A program made the position numbers and the translations under genes. The notes beneath the pieces were generated by a model. That model saw only the letters and a list, made by a program, of their open reading frames with translations. It had not been told where the DNA came from and did not search any database. 20,127 nt of DNA. It comes from JAAYBY01 sp964465385 (GTDB taxonomy: Bacteria > Bacillota > Clostridia > Saccharofermentanales > UBA5734). The stretch is from NCBI GenBank assembly GCA_964465385.1, contig CAYXIM010000029.1, positions 1-20,127 of the forward strand, given 5' to 3'. This document shows positions 1-5,539 of the stretch, one piece after another (position 1 is the stretch's first letter; each line of letters opens with the position of its first letter).

Positions 1-1
1 C

Positions 2-1198
2 TATCCGGGTTTTTCACAGGCCTTTGCTGCTGCGGTCATCCCGTTTGGATCCATCCATGACCAGCTGGGGCAAGGCGCCGGCCAAGGGCCGGTCCTGCCT
101 GGGACGGCTCATTTCCTGGAACATTGCCTGTTCAGCCAGGATGAGGCGGGCGGCCTGATGGGCCGGCTGTCAGCCCTGGGGGCCTCGGCCAACGCCTACA
201 CGACCTTTGACCACACCATGACGTATTTTTCAGTGACCAGCCGTTTCAAGGAGGCCTTTGCCACTTGGTTTGATGCCCTCCTGACCTTGCAGGTGGATGC
301 CCAACGGGTGGCCCAGGAGCGGCCCATTATTCTGGCCGAACTGGACCAGTATGAAGATGACCCGCAGGCCCGGTGCACCCGGGGGCTGATTGAGGCCCTC
401 TACCACCAGCATCCGGTCCGGCTTGATATCGCCGGCACCCACGAATCGGTCCAGGCCATCGATCAGGATGACCTCAAGCAGGCCTGGCAAACCTTCTACC
501 AGCCGGGTCGCTTGAACCTGACGGCGGCAGGTGACCTTGCCGTGCCCGATCTGTTGTCATGGGTGGCTGACCGGCTGGCTGAGGCTGAAACAAGCCAGGG
601 ACGCCTGCCTTTTAACAGCCCGCAGGAGCCGCCGGCGGTGCGCGAACCCCGGGTGATGCGGGCCATGGATGTGGCCACCCCCTTGTTCATGCTGGGCATG
701 AAGGAAGTCCCCCTGCGGGGGAGCGCCCAGGAGCGGGCCGCCCAGCGGCGTGCGGTCAACCTGCTGCTGGACTGCCTCCTGTCTCCGGTTTCGTCCTTTT
801 ATGAAAGCCTCTACCAGGCAGGCCTGATCAACGACTCTTTTCAGGCACAGTTCATTGAAGGGCCCGGCTATGCCTTTGTGGCCTGTGGCGGAGAATCACC
901 GGATCCGGAACAGGCGGCCGCCCGTATTCAGGATGAGCTGATGGCGGTCACGGCCGACCAGGTGGATGCCGCACTTTTTGACGCCCAGAAAAAGGCGGCC
1001 GCCGGTCAAATGGTCCGCTTGCTGGACCGGGTGGAAGCCGCGGGCATGGCCCAGGCCCGAGCCCGCCTGCATGGCCTGGATCTCTTCGATTATCCCCTGA
1101 TCTATGATAAGATAGACCCATCCAACGCGCTGCAGATCCTTGCCAGCCGCGGCCGGCCGGACCGTTATGCGCTTTCCATGGTGACACCCCGGAGGTGA
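2..1198 (+). CDS. M16 family zinc metallopeptidase, YfmH-like (5' end outside window)
   Basis: The reading frame is open from base 2, so the start lies outside the window; the internal ATG at 158 is not the start. The visible 398 residues include the M16 zinc-site motif HFLEH (110-124). The third zinc ligand, the Glu of ILAEL (338-340), lies 76 residues after the first His, which is the normal M16 spacing. The following stretch (EALYHQHPVRLDIAGT) resembles the YfmH branch, proteins named for an association with EF-P 5-aminopentanol modification in Bacillus. M16 proteins often act as pairs with a non-catalytic partner, and a YfmF-like partner is expected just upstream of base 1. Probably only 20-30 N-terminal residues are missing. 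The gene ends at a stop overlapping the lgt start, so it is likely co-transcribed with lgt. The catalytic site looks intact; the substrate cannot be read from the sequence. Confidence 0.85.
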   Translation, partial: YPGFSQAFAAAVIPFGSIHDQLGQGAGQGPVLPGTAHFLEHCLFSQDEAGGLMGRLSALGASANAYTTFDHTMTYFSVTSRFKEAFATWFDALLTLQVDAQRVAQERPIILAELDQYEDDPQARCTRGLIEALYHQHPVRLDIAGTHESVQAIDQDDLKQAWQTFYQPGRLNLTAAGDLAVPDLLSWVADRLAEAETSQGRLPFNSPQEPPAVREPRVMRAMDVATPLFMLGMKEVPLRGSAQERAAQRRAVNLLLDCLLSPVSSFYESLYQAGLINDSFQAQFIEGPGYAFVACGGESPDPEQAAARIQDELMAVTADQVDAALFDAQKKAAAGQMVRLLDRVEAAGMAQARARLHGLDLFDYPLIYDKIDPSNALQILASRGRPDRYALSMVTPRR

Positions 1199-2193
1199 TG
1201 GTGGCTGTGACAAGTGATTTTCTGGTTCATTTCCCAGGCCTTGGTTTAAACGATATCCCGGTCAACCGGGTGGCTTTCGAACTGTTTGGCTGGCCGGTCT
1301 ACTGGTATGGCCTGTTGATTGCCTTTGCCCTCATGCTGTGCATGGTCCTGGCCATCCGCCAGGCCCCCCGTTTCGGCTTGGAAGCTGATGTGATCACGGA
1401 CGCCTTTATTGCCATCATCCCCCTTATGATTATTTTCGCCCGTCTGTTCTACGTGGTTTTCCAATGGGACTACTACGCCGGTAACTGGAAACGCATCTTC
1501 AACACCCGGGATGGCGGCCTGGCTTTTTATGGCGGCGTCATTGGCGGCGTCCTGGCCCTGTTATTAATTCGCAGGTTCAAGCAGGTCAAGCTGGCCAGCC
1601 TGCTTGATTTTCTGGCCGTTTACATCCCCCTGGGCCAGGCCATCGGCCGCTGGGGCAATTTTTTCAACCAGGAAGCCTTTGGCAACAACACCTCGCTGCC
1701 CTGGGGCATGATCAGCAACCAGACCCAGCGCTACCTGGCCCAGGTCACCACCATTTCGGGCCTGGACCCCAACAAACCGGTCCACCCGACCTTCTTTTAT
1801 GAGTTTGTGGCCAATTTGCTGATTTTTGTCTGGCTCTTGCGTGTCCGCAAGAAGAGCACCTTGCCTTTTGAAACCACCCTCTGGTATTTTCTGTCCTATG
1901 GTTTCGTCCGCTTTTTCGTTGAAAGCGTGCGCACAGACCCCCTGATGATCCCCGGCACCGGGCTGCGTGTCTCCATGGTCTTGTCCGCCCTCATGGTGGT
2001 CGGATCTGTTGTGTTGCTGCTTGTCTTGAAAAAACGGCGCGAACGCCAGCTGCTAGCAGGCGAACTGGCCGCCCCGGACCCGCTGGCTGTGTCGCCGCCG
2101 CAGGACGATGTCGATGAGGACTTCATCCTGCTTGACGACAAGGGGCAGGAAACAGCGCCGGAGCCAAACGGCGGTCCGGACCAGCAAGACTGA
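1198..2193 (+). CDS. lgt: Prolipoprotein diacylglyceryl transferase
   Basis: Lgt transfers diacylglycerol from phosphatidylglycerol to the lipobox Cys of prolipoproteins in the cytoplasmic membrane. The family signature GRWGNFFNQE is at about residues 150-159. Other conserved blocks are VYWYGLLIAFAL near residue 35, DGGLAFYGG near 106, HPTFFYE, and YGFVRFFVESVRTDP. About seven hydrophobic segments are visible. The C-terminus continues some 50 residues past the last membrane segment as an acidic, Pro-rich tail (DDVDEDF), longer than usual. The start is uncertain: GGAGG at 1191-1195 is only 2 bases from ATG 1198 but 5 bases from GTG 1201; GTG 1195 is also in frame. ATG 1198 overlaps the upstream stop by one base, which suggests translational coupling. 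The gene runs into rodA with a TGATG overlap. Confidence 0.95.
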   Translation: MVAVTSDFLVHFPGLGLNDIPVNRVAFELFGWPVYWYGLLIAFALMLCMVLAIRQAPRFGLEADVITDAFIAIIPLMIIFARLFYVVFQWDYYAGNWKRIFNTRDGGLAFYGGVIGGVLALLLIRRFKQVKLASLLDFLAVYIPLGQAIGRWGNFFNQEAFGNNTSLPWGMISNQTQRYLAQVTTISGLDPNKPVHPTFFYEFVANLLIFVWLLRVRKKSTLPFETTLWYFLSYGFVRFFVESVRTDPLMIPGTGLRVSMVLSALMVVGSVVLLLVLKKRRERQLLAGELAAPDPLAVSPPQDDVDEDFILLDDKGQETAPEPNGGPDQQD

Positions 2194-3323
2194 TGGCCAG
2201 ACCGGGCCTGGAACAGCTGAAAAGGCAGACCTACTTTCGCATCCTCGACTACTACCTGGTGGTCCCGGTCATCATCATTGTTCTGATCGGCCTCTTTGTC
2301 CTGAACAGCGTTCAGGCTGAGCTTTTTTCTGAAGGGTTTCCCATGAACTGGTACCGCCAGGTGGGGGCCGCCCTGGCCGGCCTGCTGATCGCCATGGTGC
2401 TCAGCGTGGTCGAGGTGCCGACCCTGCGCCTGGTCGCCTGGGCCATCTATGGGATCAGCGTCGTCTTGCTGGTCGTCGTGCTGCTGGATAATTTTTCCCT
2501 GGAAGCTGAAACCGGTTCCGACAGCTGGCTGAACCTGCCTGTGGTGGGCTCTTTCCAGCCATCTGAACTGGCCAAAATCGGCCTGGCCATGACCACTGCC
2601 TCTGTTTTAGAATGGATGCGCGCCGAGCGCCGCTACTGGCAGGGCAGCCTGATCCTGCTGGTCCTGTATGCCGTCCCGCTGGCCCTCATTGCCAAACAGC
2701 CTGATTTTGGGACGGCCATGGTGATTGTCTTTATTTTGGTTTGCATGGTCTTTGCCTGGGGCATCCGCTGGCGGTATGTCTTGCTGGGCTTGTCGGCTTT
2801 TTTGATTGCCCTGCCCCTGGGCTGGTTTTTCTATTTTGCCGATTACCAGAAAAACCGGATCTTGACCTTCCTTTATCCCGGACATGACCCGGCCGCCTCC
2901 TACAACCTCATGCAGGCGCGCATGGCCATCGCTGTGGGAGGCCTGACGGGGAGCGGGCACGGCACCAGCGTCCACGTCCCGGTCAAAGAAAGCGATTTCA
3001 TTTACACAGCTGTTTCAGAGCAGATGGGCCTGGTTGGCACCACGGCCCTCCTGCTGTTGATTTTCTTTTTCCTCCTGCGTGGCCTGACGGTGGCAGCCCG
3101 GCTCAAAAACAGGCAGCCGGCGGCTGCCCTGACCTTGATCGGCCTCATCGCCGGTATGGCCTTCCATTACATTGAGAACCTGGGCATGTGCGTGGGGTTG
3201 ACCCCCATCACGGGCATTCCGCTGCCCTTTGTCAGCCAGGGAGGCACATCCATGTTTGTCAATTTCATTGCCCTGGGCGTCATGCTCAGCATCTCCATGG
3301 ACCACACGCTCAACGAACCTTAG
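2193..3323 (+). CDS. rodA: SEDS-family peptidoglycan glycosyltransferase RodA
   Basis: A 376-residue polytopic membrane protein of the SEDS family, which polymerises lipid II into glycan strands together with a class B PBP during cell elongation. Visible SEDS blocks are GSDSWLNLP..GSFQPSELAKIG (residues 108-130), KQPDFGTAMV (168-177), ESDFIYTAVSEQMGLVG (266-282) and TGIPLPFVSQGGTS (340-353). Asp268 in SDF matches the essential extracytoplasmic Asp of the family. A second SEDS gene lies inside the division cluster at 11846, so this upstream copy, outside that cluster, is called RodA and the other FtsW. The ATG overlaps the lgt stop by one base (TGATG) with only a weak purine stretch before it, so translation is probably coupled. 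A strong terminator hairpin follows 32 bases after the stop. RodA and FtsW assignments rest mainly on context. Confidence 0.9.
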   Translation: MARPGLEQLKRQTYFRILDYYLVVPVIIIVLIGLFVLNSVQAELFSEGFPMNWYRQVGAALAGLLIAMVLSVVEVPTLRLVAWAIYGISVVLLVVVLLDNFSLEAETGSDSWLNLPVVGSFQPSELAKIGLAMTTASVLEWMRAERRYWQGSLILLVLYAVPLALIAKQPDFGTAMVIVFILVCMVFAWGIRWRYVLLGLSAFLIALPLGWFFYFADYQKNRILTFLYPGHDPAASYNLMQARMAIAVGGLTGSGHGTSVHVPVKESDFIYTAVSEQMGLVGTTALLLLIFFFLLRGLTVAARLKNRQPAAALTLIGLIAGMAFHYIENLGMCVGLTPITGIPLPFVSQGGTSMFVNFIALGVMLSISMDHTLNEP

Positions 3324-3355
3324 CCCAGGCAACCTGTGACCTGAACAGGTCTGAC

Positions 3356-3392
3356 ACAAGCCGCCCCCACAGATCAAGTGGGGGCGGCTTGT
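3356..3392 (+). terminator. Rho-independent-type terminator after rodA
   Basis: A perfect 15-bp inverted repeat: left arm ACAAGCCGCCCCCAC (3356-3370), loop AGATCAA (3371-3377), right arm GTGGGGGCGGCTTGT (3378-3392). The 3' side ends in a short T-rich run (CTTGTTTGG), weaker than a classical U-tract. It lies 32 bases after the rodA stop and about 80 bases before the mraZ promoter region, so it separates the lgt-rodA transcript from the dcw transcript. Confidence 0.85.
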
Positions 3393-3469
3393 TTGGCTGT
3401 GCCAGCCCGGCGGGTGGCCTTGACGGAAAAAGATTGATCTTCTGGTCAACTGTGTGTAAAATGGCAATT

Positions 3470-3517
3470 AAGTGGTGCAAAGTAGTGAGAACTGATATAA
3501 TCGTGGTTAATAGTGGG
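3470..3517 (+). promoter_or_regulatory. Candidate MraZ operator: two pairs of 10-base-spaced GTGG repeats
   Basis: Cores GTGG 3472-3475, GTAG 3482-3485, GTGG 3503-3506 and GTGG 3513-3516 have start-to-start spacings of 10, 21 and 10 bases, close to whole helical turns. The first pair reads AAGTGGTGCA then AAGTAGTGAG upstream of the -10; the second pair (TCGTGGTTAA, TAGTGGGTAA) covers the probable transcription start. Known MraZ sites are short direct repeats with a 10-base period (TGGG type in Escherichia coli, AAAGTG type in mollicutes), and MraZ represses its own promoter. Binding here is inferred. Confidence 0.6.
3493..3501 (+). promoter_or_regulatory. Extended -10 promoter of the mraZ/dcw operon
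   Basis: TGATATAAT fits the extended -10 pattern TGnTATAAT exactly, with the consensus TATAAT at 3496-3501. No good -35 hexamer exists at 16-18 bases (TGGTGC or GGTGCA only), which is usual for extended -10 promoters. It sits in an AT-rich stretch of otherwise G+C-rich DNA, between the rodA terminator and mraZ. Transcription would start near 3508-3510, giving a leader of about 40 bases. Confidence 0.75.
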
Positions 3518-3534
3518 TAATCAGACGAAAAACA

Positions 3535-3543
3535 GGGGGGAGG
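3535..3543 (+). promoter_or_regulatory. Ribosome-binding site deciding the TTG start of mraZ
   Basis: GGGGGGAGG ends 7 bases before TTG at 3551. No ATG or GTG lies in frame nearby that keeps the conserved N-terminus, so this site fixes TTG as the start. Confidence 0.75.
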
Positions 3544-3550
3544 CGGTCGA

Positions 3551-3985
3551 TTGGCGCGTTATACACACACCATTGATGCCAAAGGGCGCGTGTTTGTGCC
3601 TGCCCGCCTGCGGGGGACAATCGGGGCCGCCCTGGTGGTCACCCTCAACCTGGATGACGGATACCTGTCAGCCTACACCCCGGGCCAGTTTGACCTGATC
3701 CGCCAGCAAATCAACCAGCTGTCTGGAACCGATCCGGCCGTGCGCCGGCTCAAGCGCCAGATCATCGGTGAAGCCATGGTGTGCGAACTGGATGCCCAGG
3801 GCCGCATCTCCATCAGCGATGAGCTGTGGTCACACATTGATGTGGCCCGCGGGGATGTCATCTGTTTTATTGATATGTTCGATAAGTTGGAAATTTGTTC
3901 CAAAGCCTTCTACGAGGCACAAAAAGAGGAGCAGGCTTCTTTGTCCGGCGAAGACCTGACGCGGTTCGATGTCAAGGGGCTTTGA
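3551..3985 (+). CDS. mraZ: Transcriptional regulator MraZ
   Basis: MraZ is a DNA-binding protein of the AbrB/SpoVT fold that assembles into a ring of subunits and controls the dcw promoter. The 144-residue product is normal in length and shows the two diagnostic half-repeats: YTHTIDAKGRVFVP (residues 4-17) and ELDAQGRISIS (79-89), each with the DxxGR motif. The start is TTG 3551, supported by a strong ribosome-binding site and by alignment of the N-terminus with the family (E/RYxHTIDAKGR). As first gene of the cluster, directly behind a promoter with GTGG repeats, it is the probable autoregulator. Its last 17 bases overlap rsmH, as is common. Confidence 0.96.
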   Translation: MARYTHTIDAKGRVFVPARLRGTIGAALVVTLNLDDGYLSAYTPGQFDLIRQQINQLSGTDPAVRRLKRQIIGEAMVCELDAQGRISISDELWSHIDVARGDVICFIDMFDKLEICSKAFYEAQKEEQASLSGEDLTRFDVKGL

Positions 3986-4958
3986 TTTTCTGCACCAGCC
4001 TGTTTTGCTGCAGCCGGTGCTTGACCTGCTGTCGCCTCATCCGGACGGCTGTTATGTGGACTGCACCCTGGGTGGCGGTGGCCATGCCTGGGCCCTGTAT
4101 CAGCAGCTGGGCCCTGACGGCCGCCTGATCGGCCTGGACCAGGACCAGGAGGCCCTGCTTGCTGCACAAGCGCGTTTTGCTCAAGGCGAAGGGCGGGCGC
4201 AAAGACACTTTGTCCACGCCCGCTTCTCTGACTTGCCAGCGGTTTTAGACCGCTTGGACAGCCCGCTGGCTGACGGTATTCTGGCCGACCTGGGCGTGTC
4301 TTCCTGGCAGCTGGACAGCGCGCAACGTGGCTTCAGTTACCAGGCGGATGGTCCGCTGGACATGCGCATGGATGCCAGCCGGCAGCTGACGGCCCGGCAG
4401 ATCGTCAACAGCTGGCCACAGGCCAAGCTGGCACACCTGCTTAAGGCCTACGGGGAAGAGCGCTATGCCGGGTCCATTGCCCGGGCTCTGGTGGCCCGTC
4501 GCAAGCAAGCGACCCTTGAAACAACCGGCCAACTGGTTGAGGTCATCCGCTCAGCCATGCCGGCCGCAGCCAGACGGGAGCAACAGCACCCGGCCAAACG
4601 GTCTTTCCAGGCCCTGCGGATTGCTGTGAATGACGAGCTGGGAGAATTGCAGGCCCTGCTGCACGAGGGCCCCAAGCGCCTGAAAGCGGGCGGACGCCTG
4701 TGCATCATCAGTTTTCACTCTCTGGAGGACCGGCTGGTCAAGCAGGCTTTCAGGACACTGGAAAAGCCCTGCATCTGCCCCCGAGACTTGCCCCAGTGCG
4801 CCTGCGGCAAAACAAGCATGGGGCGGGTGCTCACCCGCAGGCCGCTTGTGGCCGACCCCGAGGAAGCCGCCGCCAACCCCCGATCCAGGAGCGCCAAGGT
4901 ACGTTGTTTTGAACGCAACGACCAGCCCTGGCAGGAAGGAGGAGCCGACCGTGTCTGA
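3969..4958 (+). CDS. rsmH: 16S rRNA (cytosine(1402)-N(4))-methyltransferase RsmH
   Basis: RsmH (old name MraW) uses S-adenosylmethionine to methylate N4 of C1402 in the 16S rRNA P-site. The 329-residue product has the family motifs in order: FLHQPVLLQPVLDLL at the N-terminus, the SAM-binding loop DCTLGGGGH (31-39), GLDQDQEAL (55-63), DGILADLGVSSWQLDSAQRG (102-121), then SFQALRIAVNDEL, ISFHSLEDRLVK and the C-terminal SAKVRCFER. Length and motifs are full. ATG 3969 lies inside mraZ (17-base overlap) and no clear Shine-Dalgarno sequence precedes it, which suggests coupling to mraZ translation. The 3' end overlaps the ftsL start by 8 bases. Confidence 0.96.
   Translation: MSRGFDFLHQPVLLQPVLDLLSPHPDGCYVDCTLGGGGHAWALYQQLGPDGRLIGLDQDQEALLAAQARFAQGEGRAQRHFVHARFSDLPAVLDRLDSPLADGILADLGVSSWQLDSAQRGFSYQADGPLDMRMDASRQLTARQIVNSWPQAKLAHLLKAYGEERYAGSIARALVARRKQATLETTGQLVEVIRSAMPAAARREQQHPAKRSFQALRIAVNDELGELQALLHEGPKRLKAGGRLCIISFHSLEDRLVKQAFRTLEKPCICPRDLPQCACGKTSMGRVLTRRPLVADPEEAAANPRSRSAKVRCFERNDQPWQEGGADRV
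4936..4942 (+). promoter_or_regulatory. Ribosome-binding site deciding the GTG start of ftsL
   Basis: AAGGAGG lies inside the rsmH 3' end, 8 bases before GTG 4951. The frame stays open further upstream, but earlier codons are inside rsmH and have no such signal. Confidence 0.75.
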
Positions 4959-5538
4959 CACCCAGGGCAACCTGGCCCTTAAAAAAAGACGTCCTGTTTC
5001 GCGCCGGCGGGCCAAGCTGGACCGGCTGCCTCAAAAACCGGTCCTTAAAACCAAGCGTGTGGCCGCTCCCGTCCAGGCAAGCTGGGAGCAGCAGGCCCAG
5101 CAGCGGGCCAGGGCCATCAGGCGGACGCTGGTTCGTCAACGCATCCGCCTGCTGGTTGGCATGGTGAGCTTGGTTTTGGCTGTGGCTGGCCTTTTCGCCC
5201 TGATCGTCTACCGCCAGGCCATGATTTTGGAAGCCAACTTCAAGACCGTCGCCATGGAACGTGAACTGGAGCAAAAAGAACGTGAAAGCAGCCAGATCCG
5301 GGAGTGGCTGGCCCAAAACACCAACTTGGACCAGATCAGGCAGCAGGCCGGCAGCCGGCTTGGTTTTCAGGACCCGGCCAGAAGCCAGGTTATTGCTGTG
5401 CGCGTGCCCGACCGCGACCGGGTGGTTTACCGGCTTGATGCGGACCGTGAAGAAGATCCCGATGCCGTCTTGTCTGATATGGTGTCCACCATTGAAGCCT
5501 ATTTCAAAACACTGGCTGTAGACCAGCCGGGAGGGTGA
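4951..5538 (+). CDS. ftsL: FtsL-like cell division protein (FtsL/DivIC family)
   Basis: A bitopic membrane protein of the septal ring; in other bacteria FtsL, with DivIC/FtsB and DivIB/FtsQ, activates FtsW and its PBP. The 195-residue product has a very basic N-terminal cytoplasmic region (about residues 1-66, rich in Lys and Arg), one membrane segment (67-87), a coiled-coil-like stretch with many Glu, Gln and Lys (about 95-125), then LDQIRQQAGSRLGFQDPARSQVIAVRVP (written here as the pattern of residues 127-153), the usual end of the FtsL/DivIC domain. Its place between rsmH and the PBP gene is the classical ftsL position. It is longer than typical FtsL (about 120 residues), with extra length in both the basic head and a 40-residue acidic tail. 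Sequence identity in this family is always low, so the call rests on topology and position. Confidence 0.85.
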   Translation: MSDTQGNLALKKRRPVSRRRAKLDRLPQKPVLKTKRVAAPVQASWEQQAQQRARAIRRTLVRQRIRLLVGMVSLVLAVAGLFALIVYRQAMILEANFKTVAMERELEQKERESSQIREWLAQNTNLDQIRQQAGSRLGFQDPARSQVIAVRVPDRDRVVYRLDADREEDPDAVLSDMVSTIEAYFKTLAVDQPGG

Positions 5539-5539
5539 T

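Noticed and set aside
158..160. ATG as start of the M16 peptidase
   Set aside because: The same frame is open back to base 2 and encodes the zinc-binding HFLEH motif upstream of this ATG, so it is an internal Met.
1501..1530. Tyr in GGLAFYGG of Lgt where Escherichia coli has an important His
   Set aside because: As I recall, Tyr at this place is common in Gram-positive Lgt proteins, so it is not treated as a defect.
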